Origin: Paracoccaceae bacterium
Lineage (GTDB): Bacteria; Pseudomonadota; Alphaproteobacteria; Rhodobacterales; Rhodobacteraceae
Reading direction: 5' to 3'
Assembly (NCBI GenBank): GCA_003561595.1
Contig: PWWF01000253.1
Location: 1-5,069, forward strand
DNA: 5,069 nt
Below, in pieces: positions 1 through 5,060 of the stretch (position 1 is the stretch's first letter; each line of letters begins with the position of its first letter). Made by a program: the position numbers and the translations under genes. Under the pieces are notes generated by a model that did no database searches, was not told where the DNA came from, and saw nothing but the letters and a program-made list of their open reading frames with translations.

Positions 1-383
1 AGATGCGCGATTTCGCGGGCATGAAGCACTGGCACGAAGATATCCCGACCATGGAGATGTTGGGTGGCGTGCGCTCGGACAAGGTGTCGGGCGTGCGCGA
101 TTTCATTTTCGGTGACGGGCAGTTGCATGAACAGCTTACGCTACTGTCCGATCAGGACCATGCGTTTCGCTACCGCATCCTGAAAAGCCCGATGCCATGG
201 CTGAACTATCATGCCGGGGCGCGGCTGTATCCGCTGACGGATCGCGACCAGACCTTTGCGGTCTGGACCGCTGACTGGACGGCATCGCCGCAGGACGATC
301 TGGACCTGATCCCGAATGTCCATGACAATGTGTTCCAGAAGGCGTTCGACACGCTCGACGCGCAGCTTTCGCGCGCCGGGTAG
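1..383 (+). CDS. SRPBCC (START-like) family protein, 5' end missing
   Basis: This is the C-terminal part of a small SRPBCC/polyketide cyclase-like protein. The frame is open from the left edge to the TAG at 381-383. The ATG at position 3 is probably an internal Met: family members have about 20 further residues (first strand of the helix-grip fold) before the segment seen here as MRDFAGMKHWHEDI. Visible family features are the DFxGMxxWH segment near the start, the VSGVRDFIFGDG hairpin, the HEQLTLLSDQDHAFRYRIL strand pair, the SPMPWLNYHAG stretch, the FAVWTADW strand and the amphipathic C-terminal helix (VFQKAFDTLDAQL). SRPBCC proteins form a deep hydrophobic ligand cavity. The ligand cannot be predicted, and no signal peptide can be judged because the N-terminus is absent. 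It is not in an obvious operon with anything downstream. The family call is firm; the function is unknown. Confidence 0.85.
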   Translation, partial: MRDFAGMKHWHEDIPTMEMLGGVRSDKVSGVRDFIFGDGQLHEQLTLLSDQDHAFRYRILKSPMPWLNYHAGARLYPLTDRDQTFAVWTADWTASPQDDLDLIPNVHDNVFQKAFDTLDAQLSRAG

Positions 384-434
384 TGCGGGCTGTGGCAACA
401 TGAGGATTGCGCGGGTCGCCGGAAATCTACGAGG

Positions 435-458
435 CATGACAGGGTATGGGCTGTCATG
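435..458. promoter_or_regulatory. Perfect inverted repeat, possible operator or hairpin upstream of the NikR-like remnant
   Basis: CATGACAG (435-442) and CTGTCATG (451-458) are exact reverse complements separated by 8 bases. The right arm runs into the GAGGA ribosome-binding sequence (458-462) of the frame starting at 469. A palindrome in this place fits an autoregulatory operator for a dimeric or tetrameric ribbon-helix-helix repressor, or an RNA hairpin at the ribosome site. It does not match the classical NikR operator GTATGA-N16-TCATAC in spacing, although the half-site ATGAC/GTCAT resembles it. Presence of the repeat is certain; its role is inferred. Confidence 0.5.
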
Positions 459-468
459 AGGAACCCGG

Positions 469-654
469 ATGCACCGTGTCACTGTCACGCTGCCCGAAGC
501 CCTGTGCGCAACGCTCCATCGGTTCGCGCAGGACCACAGCCATGACAACCGGTCCGAGGCGGTGCGCGGCAGCGCGGCCGATGTGACGGACGATGCCGGG
601 CTGATGACGGAACGGAAGATCCGGCCGCAAGAGCGCGTGCCGGGGCCGAGCTAA
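469..654 (+). pseudogene. NikR-like ribbon-helix-helix regulator, apparently decayed
   Basis: The frame encodes 61 residues. Residues 1-33 follow the NikR N-terminal DNA-binding domain: MHRVTVTLPEAL (beta strand plus start of helix A; compare xRVTxTLxxxL) and DNRSEAVR at residues 26-33 (the conserved NRSEAhRD turn and helix B). After residue 33 the sequence no longer resembles NikR and stops at TAA 652-654. NikR proteins are about 130-150 residues and carry a C-terminal ACT-like nickel-binding domain rich in His, which is not recognisable in this frame. The +2 frame from 648 reads ELRAHLGHDAGAEHLTVSF, which could be remains of that domain, pointing to one or more frameshifts. A Shine-Dalgarno sequence (GAGGA, 458-462) precedes the ATG. 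No nickel transport or urease genes are in view. Alternatively it is an intact tiny RHH protein of antitoxin size, but no toxin gene follows. Confidence 0.55.
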
Positions 655-810
655 GGGCGCATCTGGGCCATGATGCCGGGGCTGAACACCTGACAGTGTC
701 GTTCCGCAATCCGAGTCGCAGGAATGGCAGAACAGTCTCGCCATGTGCTCATTGCCTGCTGGGAGTGTTTAGGCAGGGGCCTGCTACGGGAACCGCCGCC
801 TCACGATTGA

Positions 811-831
811 GCGCATATGCGCGCATGCATG
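811..831. repeat. Alternating purine-pyrimidine tract with nested palindromes
   Basis: Twenty-one consecutive bases alternate strictly purine-pyrimidine. The tract contains the perfect palindrome GCGCATATGCGC (811-822) and the overlapping palindrome ATGCGCGCAT (817-826). Such tracts can adopt left-handed Z-DNA or extrude small cruciforms under negative supercoiling. This is a sequence property only; no function is shown. Confidence 0.6.
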
Positions 832-980
832 AGCGGCAATTTCGACCTGACGGCGCGCCATCGCAGCTCGTGTCCCTTGTGCGCGGGCTTGCAGGCCACT
901 GCGAACACTGGAAGGGCACTTATCCTGCGGATGTGCTGAACACGGGCCTTGGACGCGCCCGCGAGACGAGTTCAGGCGCG

Positions 981-1005
981 GTAGGGTGGGTGCAACCCAC
1001 CTTAC
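981..1005. repeat. GTAGGGTGGGT-type hairpin repeat, single copy
   Basis: Left arm GTAGGGTGGGT (981-991) and right arm ACCCACCTTAC (995-1005) pair over 11 positions, with one G-U pair, around a GCA loop. Close variants of this short palindrome (GTAGGGTGGGTT...AACCCACC) recur between genes in many proteobacterial and cyanobacterial genomes, probably as non-autonomous REP-like elements. The copy lies about 185 bases before the GAPDH start. It has no T run, so it is not an intrinsic terminator. The structure is certain; membership of the dispersed family is from memory of its consensus. Confidence 0.7.
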
Positions 1006-1190
1006 GTCACGACGCGACTTGCGCATACGGGATGGTCGCTGACCCATGCAGCACAATCCGCGGCCCTGCGCGCGCCATCCCCAACCAATAACGGCGACGC
1101 CAGACCGGGTGACATTCGGGCAATGGTTGCACTTGTGGGCGGAATAGGTCTTTCTGCGCGGATATCACGGGCAGGAAACGGGGCGCAGGG

Positions 1191-2168
1191 ATGCGGGTCG
1201 CGATTAACGGGTTCGGGCGGATCGGGCGCACAGTGCTGCGCGCCTGGCTGCAGGGCGGCTGGCCGGAGGTCGATCTGGTAGCGATCAACGACATCGCTTC
1301 GGCGAGCGACTGCGCCTATCTGTTCGAATATGACAGCGTTTTCGGTCCCTTCACGGGTGGCGTTCATCTTGAGCAAGGCCACCTGCACGCGGGACCGGCC
1401 AGATTGCGCCTGACCCATGCGGCGGACCTGTCCGAGCTTGACCTGTCGGATATCGATCTTGTGATGGAATGCACCGGGCGCGCGGACCGGCGTGAGGTTG
1501 CGCGGCGGGGTCTGCGCGCCGGGGCAGGGCGGGTGCTGATTTCCGGCCCCTCGGACGCGGCGGAACTGACCGTGGTGCTGGGCGTCAATGAAGACGCGCT
1601 GCACCGCGATCATACCCTGATCTCGAACGCGTCCTGCACGACCAATGCGCTTGCTCCGCTGGCGCGGTTGCTGCACGAAAACTGGGGTGTTGCGACAGGT
1701 TTCATGACCACGATCCATTGCTATACCGGCTCTCAGCCCACGGTGGATGCCCCGCGCGGCGACCCCGCGCGCTCGCGCGCGGCGGCGTTGTCGATGGTGC
1801 CCACGACGACCAGCGCGCAGCGCCTGCTGGACCGTGTTCTGCCGGAACTGTCCGGGCGGCTACTGGGCGCGGCGGTGCGGGTGCCGACGGCATCGGTCTC
1901 GGCCGTGGATCTGAGCGTGATGCTCGTTCGACCGGCCAGTGTGGCGCAGGTGAATGATGTGCTGCGCGATGCGGGCGGGGTGATCGGCTGGACCGACAGG
2001 CCCCTTGTCTCGACCGATCTGCGCGCCCGGCCCGAGAGTATCGTGATGGCCCTGCCAGAGACGCAGCGCACCGATGGCGGCATGCTGCGGGTCTTTGGCT
2101 GGTATGACAATGAATGGGGGTTTGCCTGCCGGATGCTGGACATGGCGCATCGAATTTCGCGTCTGTAG
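1191..2168 (+). CDS. gap: Glyceraldehyde-3-phosphate dehydrogenase, divergent paralogue
   Basis: The gene encodes 325 residues (usual length about 330-337) of a class I phosphorylating GAPDH, which converts glyceraldehyde-3-phosphate, phosphate and NAD+ to 1,3-bisphosphoglycerate in the cytosol. The Rossmann domain opens with INGFGRIGR (5-13); N33-D34 after the second strand suggests NAD preference. The catalytic motif SNASCTTN (145-152) carries Cys149, and IHCYTGSQ (175-182) carries His176. The inorganic-phosphate-site Arg is R230 in VRVPT, and WYDNEWGF (304-311) closes the domain. Odd points: the usual TNDQ or TGDQ is TGSQ, so the substrate-phosphate Asp181 is Ser; the PTSTGAAK phosphate motif is PTTTSAQR; the S-loop HKD is RGD. 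These suggest a paralogue with altered substrate handling, not the main glycolytic enzyme. The ATG at 1191 follows a purine-rich GCAGGG and precedes the nucleotide-binding strand by the normal three residues. Epd (erythrose-4-phosphate dehydrogenase) is a less likely alternative. It stands alone, with no cbb, pgk or tkt neighbour. Confidence 0.92.
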   Translation: MRVAINGFGRIGRTVLRAWLQGGWPEVDLVAINDIASASDCAYLFEYDSVFGPFTGGVHLEQGHLHAGPARLRLTHAADLSELDLSDIDLVMECTGRADRREVARRGLRAGAGRVLISGPSDAAELTVVLGVNEDALHRDHTLISNASCTTNALAPLARLLHENWGVATGFMTTIHCYTGSQPTVDAPRGDPARSRAAALSMVPTTTSAQRLLDRVLPELSGRLLGAAVRVPTASVSAVDLSVMLVRPASVAQVNDVLRDAGGVIGWTDRPLVSTDLRARPESIVMALPETQRTDGGMLRVFGWYDNEWGFACRMLDMAHRISRL

Positions 2169-2178
2169 CGGCGATTTT

Positions 2179-2208
2179 CCTTGCATTTGCGCGCGCAAGG
2201 CCCCATTT
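2179..2208 (+). promoter_or_regulatory. Candidate RpoH (sigma-32) type promoter of the cold-shock gene
   Basis: CTTGCA (2180-2185) and CCCCATTT (2201-2208) are 15 bases apart. They match the sigma-32 consensus CTTGAA-N13/15-CCCCATnT with one mismatch in the -35 and none in the -10. Alphaproteobacterial RpoH promoters keep the CTTG core and similar spacing. The implied start is near 2215, giving a leader of about 117 bases. The spacer contains the 12-base palindrome TTGCGCGCGCAA (2187-2198), and CCTTGC/GCAAGG (2179-2184/2195-2200) can also pair. No clear RpoD-type promoter was found in the 163 bases between the genes. Confidence 0.5.
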
Positions 2209-2289
2209 GGGTGCTGCGACGTTATCTCTATCGACCACTGTTCTCCGTCTACGGCCACAGTCACTTCGATCTTGCACTGACTGAGCCGC

Positions 2290-2311
2290 GCTGCCGCATG
2301 GTGTGGGCAGC
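2290..2311 (+). promoter_or_regulatory. Stem-loop in the cold-shock gene leader
   Basis: GCTGCC (2290-2295) pairs with GGCAGC (2306-2311) around a 10-base loop, ending 8 bases before the AGGAGA ribosome-binding site (2320-2325). Leaders of cspA-type genes often fold differently with temperature to control ribosome access. Here the stem is short and leaves the ribosome site free, so a regulatory role is only suggested. Confidence 0.35.
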
Positions 2312-2331
2312 ACAATGACAGGAGAATTCAC

Positions 2332-2538
2332 ATGGCCACTGGCACAGTGAAATGGTTCAACGCAACCAAAGGTTTCGGCTTCATTCAACCCGATGGCGGG
2401 TCCAAGGACGTGTTCGTCCATATTTCCGCTGTTGAGCGTGCAGGTCTGCGCGGTCTGGATGATGGTCAGAAAGTGACCTTCGATCTGGAAAAAGGCCGTG
2501 ACGGCCGTGAATCGGCTGGCAACCTGGCTCTGGCCTGA
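2332..2538 (+). CDS. Cold-shock protein, CspA family
   Basis: The gene encodes 68 residues, the normal size for a single cold-shock (OB-fold) domain protein that binds single-stranded RNA or DNA and melts mRNA secondary structure. Both nucleic-acid motifs are intact: RNP1 KGFGFI (13-18) and RNP2 VFVHI (27-31), with the surface aromatics W8, F9, F15, F17, F28 and H30. The end ([24 protein letters not shown]) is the usual last two strands. The ATG is preceded by a strong AGGAGA six bases upstream. The unit appears monocistronic: its own leader and candidate RpoH-type promoter lie upstream and a strong terminator lies 42 bases downstream. Paralogues are common in these bacteria, and whether this one is cold-induced, growth-phase or heat-responsive cannot be told from the protein, so no specific csp letter is assigned. 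Confidence 0.95.
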   Translation: MATGTVKWFNATKGFGFIQPDGGSKDVFVHISAVERAGLRGLDDGQKVTFDLEKGRDGRESAGNLALA

Positions 2539-2544
2539 GCTTTT

Positions 2545-2565
2545 GGCCCCTGATCTTCAGGGGTT
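2545..2565 (+). repeat. Small hairpin before the cold-shock gene terminator
   Basis: CCCCTGA (2547-2553) and TCAGGGG (2557-2563) form a perfect 7-bp stem with a 3-base loop, extendable by two G-U pairs (2545-2546 with 2564-2565). It begins 7 bases after the stop codon and has no T run. It may protect the 3' end of the mRNA or act as a pause site ahead of the real terminator. Confidence 0.55.
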
Positions 2566-2580
2566 GCCGATAGAACAATC

Positions 2581-2612
2581 AAGCCGCCCAATTATTGGGC
2601 GGCTTTCTTTTT
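2581..2612 (+). terminator. Intrinsic terminator of the cold-shock gene
   Basis: AAGCCGCCCAA (2581-2591) and TTGGGCGGCTT (2595-2605) form a perfect 11-bp stem with a TTA loop, followed directly by a T-rich tract (TTTCTTTTT within 2604-2612). This is a textbook rho-independent terminator for + strand transcription. It separates the cold-shock gene from the glucosylglycerol operon, whose first start lies 70 bases further on. Confidence 0.92.
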
Positions 2613-2682
2613 GCTCGGACGGATTCTGCTCTCTCCATGGGGGACGCTTGGAAATGCTGCGCCGCCGCACTACCTGTTATAC

Positions 2683-3465
2683 ATGCGACAGCAACATAGT
2701 GACATTGCGTCCGCGGGACAGCCCGCGCTTGTTCTGGCCACCGATCTTGATGGAACCTTTCTGGGCGGCTCACCCGAAGATCGTGCGGCACTCTATGATC
2801 TTGTGCGCAGGCGCGCCCATGAGGTCAGGCTGATCTTCGTCACCGGGCGCGACCCGGGTTTCATCGCCGATCTCTGCGCCGATGGCACTGTGCCTGCGCC
2901 CGAGTTTGTCATTGGCGATGTCGGCACCACGATCGGTCAGTTCCGGAACGGGGCAGTCATGCCCGATGCCCGGCTGGAAGCGCCGATCAAGCGCCGCTGG
3001 GCCGGTGTGCCCGAACTTGTGCGCACGCGGCTGGCCGGGGTGCGGGGGCTGTGGCTGCAGCCAGCACCTTTCCGGCACCGGTTGTCCTATCAGTATGATG
3101 ACCGCTTTCAGCCCGAATCGCTGCGTGTTCTGGACGGGCTGGAGGTCGATATCCTGATCTCGCATGGCTGTTTCGTCGATATTCTGCCCAGGGGCATCAG
3201 CAAGGGGCCGTCCCTTCTGCGGCTGCTGGCCGAGCTGAAACTGCCGCGCGACCGGGTGCTGGTGGCAGGCGACACGCTTAATGACCTGTCGATGTTCGAA
3301 ACCGGCCTGCGCGGCGCCGTGGTCGGCGGGGCCGAGGCCGAGTTGCTGACGGCGACAGGCCCGATGCCCGCCGCCCATCACTGCACGCGGATCGGCGCCG
3401 GTGGCATTCTCGAGGCCATCACCGCGCATGGTCTGCTTGAAAATCTACCGGAGGTATCTGCATGA
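2683..3465 (+). CDS. ggpP: HAD-superfamily phosphatase, probable glucosylglycerol-phosphate phosphatase
   Basis: The gene encodes 260 residues of a soluble HAD phosphatase, subclass IIB (Cof/sucrose-phosphatase/mannosyl-3-phosphoglycerate phosphatase-like). Motif I is DLDGT at 21-25 (nucleophile D21, acid/base D23), motif II the Thr of FVTGR (52-56), motif III K174 in ISKGPS, and motif IV GDTLND (196-201) with the Mg-binding D197 and D201. The cap lies between motifs II and III. Directly followed by GgpS, it most likely dephosphorylates glucosylglycerol phosphate to glucosylglycerol. It resembles the N-terminal phosphatase domain of fused GgpPS enzymes rather than cyanobacterial StpA. I chose ATG 2683: an upstream in-frame TTG at 2611 lies inside the T run of the terminator. 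There is no Shine-Dalgarno sequence before 2683, which is odd. The stop codon overlaps the next start (ATGA, 3462-3465). Automated annotation may call it mannosyl-3-phosphoglycerate phosphatase or a generic HAD hydrolase. Confidence 0.85.
   Translation: MRQQHSDIASAGQPALVLATDLDGTFLGGSPEDRAALYDLVRRRAHEVRLIFVTGRDPGFIADLCADGTVPAPEFVIGDVGTTIGQFRNGAVMPDARLEAPIKRRWAGVPELVRTRLAGVRGLWLQPAPFRHRLSYQYDDRFQPESLRVLDGLEVDILISHGCFVDILPRGISKGPSLLRLLAELKLPRDRVLVAGDTLNDLSMFETGLRGAVVGGAEAELLTATGPMPAAHHCTRIGAGGILEAITAHGLLENLPEVSA
3450..3465 (+). promoter_or_regulatory. Ribosome-binding site and ATGA overlap coupling phosphatase to synthase
   Basis: GGAGG (3450-3454) lies within the last codons of the phosphatase gene, 7 bases before the synthase ATG at 3462. 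The phosphatase stop TGA (3463-3465) overlaps that ATG. This is a typical arrangement for translational coupling and decides the start of the synthase. Confidence 0.85.
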
Positions 3466-4991
3466 AATCCGACCTGGTCATCGTCTATCACCGCCAACCC
3501 TATGAAGAGGTCGAGACCCCGGAAGGCACAGTCTATCGCGAGAATTCCAGCCCCAACGGGATCGTCCCGACACTGAAAGGGTTTCTGGGCAAGGCCAATC
3601 GCGGCGCCTGGGTTGCGTGGAAAGAGGCGGAAGACACATCCAACCCCGGATTCGAGCCGGTCATCGAGATCTCGGACAGTTTCGGCACTTACGATGTCAG
3701 CCGCCTGCCGCTGACGAAAGAGCATGTCAAAAGCTTCTATCATGTGACATCCAAAGTTGCATTCTGGCCCATCCTGCACGGGTTCAAGGAGCGCTATAAT
3801 TACGACCCCGTGGACTGGCCGACCTTTCGCCATGTGAACTGGGCCTTTGCCGAGGCTGCCGCCGAACAGGCAACCGATGACGCCGTGATCTGGGTGCATG
3901 ACTACAATCTGTGGCTGGTGCCCGCCTATCTGCGCCAGCTCAAGCCCAATGCGACGATCTGTTTCTTTCATCACACGCCCTTTCCGGGGCCGGATATGTT
4001 CAATGTGTTGCCCTGGCGGGGCGAGATCGTGGACTCGCTGATGGCCTGCGATTCGGTCGGCTTTCACATCCCGCGCTATGCTCAGAATTTCGCCGCCGTG
4101 GCGCGCAGCCTGACAGGCGCGCGGCTGATCGAGGAAGAGGATACGCCGCCCGCATTGTCGGCAACGGGTGTGGCGCTGAACGACCGGCGCGTGCCGTTGA
4201 CGCTGGAATACAAGGGGCAGGCGGTCGCGATCCACACCAGCCCCGTGGGCGTGAATTACGAGCATATCGAGAGCCTTGCCCAGAGCGCTGATGTCCGTGA
4301 CCGTGTGGCCGAGATCCGTCGCGATCTGGGCGAGTGCAAGCTTTGCCTGGCCGTGTCGCGCACCGACTATACCAAGGGCAATATCGAACAGCTCGAGGCA
4401 TTCGAGCGGCTGTTGCAGCGCCGGCCCGACCTGCATGGCAAGGTGCGGCTGATGCTGGTCTCGGTCGGCGCGAACCGCAACATGACTGCCTATGCCGAGG
4501 TGCAGGAGCGGATCGAGTCGCTGGTGGGGCGGATCAATGGCAGCTATGGCTCGCTTGAATGGCAGCCGGTCGCGCTGATCAGCCAGGCGATCCCGCTGGC
4601 GCAGCTTGTGGCCTATTATGCGGCGGCCGATTTCGCCTCGATCACGCCCCTGGCGGACGGGCTGAACCTTGTGGCCTCGGAATTCTGTGCCGCGCGGGAT
4701 GCAGAGCATCCGGGCGCGCTGATCCTGTCGGAATTCGCGGGCTGTGCGGTGCTTCTGGAAGGGGCGATCCCGGTCAACCCGTTCAGCCATGCCTCGATGG
4801 ATGCCGCGCTGGATCAGGCGCTGGCTATGGAGCGTGAGGAAGCCGCCTCGCGGATGCAGGCGCTGCAACGCTCGGCCAGGACCTGGGATATCGGCGCCTG
4901 GACCGAGGCCGAGATGGCGCATTTTCAAAAGCTGCGGGCCGCGCGAAGCCCTTTGGTAACGCCCCTGCCGGGCACGCGACCGGCGGCGTGA
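3462..4991 (+). CDS. ggpS: Glucosylglycerol-phosphate synthase
   Basis: The gene encodes a 509-residue GT20 glycosyltransferase that transfers glucose from ADP-glucose to sn-glycerol-3-phosphate, the first step in making the osmoprotectant glucosylglycerol. It resembles cyanobacterial GgpS (about 500 residues) along its whole length: LVIVYHRQPYEEV (5-17), SPNGIVPTLKGF (30-41) in place of the glycine-rich GGL loop of trehalose-6-phosphate synthase, SFYHVTSKVAFWPILH (91-106), VHDYNLWLVP (145-154), FFHHTPFPGPDMF (168-180), SRTDYTKGN (299-307) with the nucleotide-sugar phosphate Arg/Lys pair R300 and K305, ITPLADGLNLVASEF (394-408) and LSEFAG (422-427). The last 15-20 residues are a Pro/Ala-rich tail beyond the fold. 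No signal peptide or membrane segment is present. It follows the phosphatase in a coupled operon. OtsA-type trehalose-6-phosphate synthase is the main alternative and is disfavoured by the YHRxPY and SPNGI motifs. Confidence 0.95.
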   Translation: MKSDLVIVYHRQPYEEVETPEGTVYRENSSPNGIVPTLKGFLGKANRGAWVAWKEAEDTSNPGFEPVIEISDSFGTYDVSRLPLTKEHVKSFYHVTSKVAFWPILHGFKERYNYDPVDWPTFRHVNWAFAEAAAEQATDDAVIWVHDYNLWLVPAYLRQLKPNATICFFHHTPFPGPDMFNVLPWRGEIVDSLMACDSVGFHIPRYAQNFAAVARSLTGARLIEEEDTPPALSATGVALNDRRVPLTLEYKGQAVAIHTSPVGVNYEHIESLAQSADVRDRVAEIRRDLGECKLCLAVSRTDYTKGNIEQLEAFERLLQRRPDLHGKVRLMLVSVGANRNMTAYAEVQERIESLVGRINGSYGSLEWQPVALISQAIPLAQLVAYYAAADFASITPLADGLNLVASEFCAARDAEHPGALILSEFAGCAVLLEGAIPVNPFSHASMDAALDQALAMEREEAASRMQALQRSARTWDIGAWTEAEMAHFQKLRAARSPLVTPLPGTRPAA

Positions 4992-5005
4992 TACGATAGG
5001 CAGAA

Positions 5006-5060
5006 AAGCGCCCGCTCGGGGGACCCACCCGCCCGCCCATGTCCCCGCTCGCGGGCGCTT
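5006..5060. terminator. Large GC-rich hairpin after ggpS, probable bidirectional or opposite-strand terminator
   Basis: AAGCGCCCGC (5006-5015) and GCGGGCGCTT (5051-5060) are exact complements, with an inner helix of GGGGAC (5019-5024) and GTCCCC (5041-5046) and a C-rich 16-base loop. On the + strand only TT follows, then GCCCC, so it is a weak intrinsic terminator for ggpS. Read on the - strand the stem is followed by TTTT (complement of 5004-5007), a somewhat better terminator for a convergent gene entering from the right. It may serve both directions. Confidence 0.6.

Larger units (their letters stand above)
655..1190. other. Gene-poor stretch between the regulator remnant and GAPDH
   Basis: About 540 bases hold no gene I can support. 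An open frame runs through 696-1091 on the + strand from a GTG, but its product is Arg/Ala/Cys-rich, shows no family motif, lacks a ribosome-binding site and crosses the 981-1005 hairpin repeat. The opposite-strand frames have the same low-complexity character. What can be pointed to is a perfect 12-base palindrome and alternating purine-pyrimidine tract (811-831), the hairpin repeat, and the presumed promoter region of the GAPDH gene after about 1090, in which I could not pick a convincing -35/-10 pair. The stretch is best read as decayed coding sequence plus intergenic DNA. Confidence 0.6.

Noticed and set aside
435..458. Classical NikR operator
   Set aside because: The consensus GTATGA-N16-TCATAC is not met: the half-sites are closer together and differ, so only a generic palindrome is claimed.
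696..1091. 131-codon + strand open frame starting at GTG
   Set aside because: There is no ribosome-binding site and no recognisable domain, it runs through the hairpin repeat, and its composition is unlike the real genes here. It is noted only as part of the gene-poor stretch.
1002..1718. Opposite-strand open frame of 238 codons overlapping the first half of gap
   Set aside because: It lies antisense to the GAPDH Rossmann domain, shows no motif, and its composition reflects the codon bias of the other strand.
1765..1782. Perfect GC-only inverted repeat (CCGCGCGC, TC, GCGCGCGG) inside gap
   Set aside because: It encodes the ordinary ARSRA part of the S-loop with preferred GC-ending codons, so a codon-bias explanation is enough.
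2216..2331. Riboswitch or other structured RNA in the csp leader
   Set aside because: Only one short stem is visible and no known riboswitch core could be recognised.
2611..2682. Upstream TTG start giving a 284-residue HAD protein
   Set aside because: The TTG lies in the T run of the csp terminator, and the added residues match nothing expected before motif I of HAD-IIB enzymes.
3378..4928. Long opposite-strand open frame (516 codons) across ggpS
   Set aside because: It is an antisense shadow of a clearly recognised gene in GC-rich DNA. Its product is His/Arg/Gln-rich without any family motif.
3462..4991. Trehalose-6-phosphate synthase (OtsA) with an OtsB partner
   Set aside because: The synthase follows GgpS at the N-terminus (YHRxPY, SPNGI) and throughout, and the partner's motifs resemble the GgpP domain of fused GgpPS.
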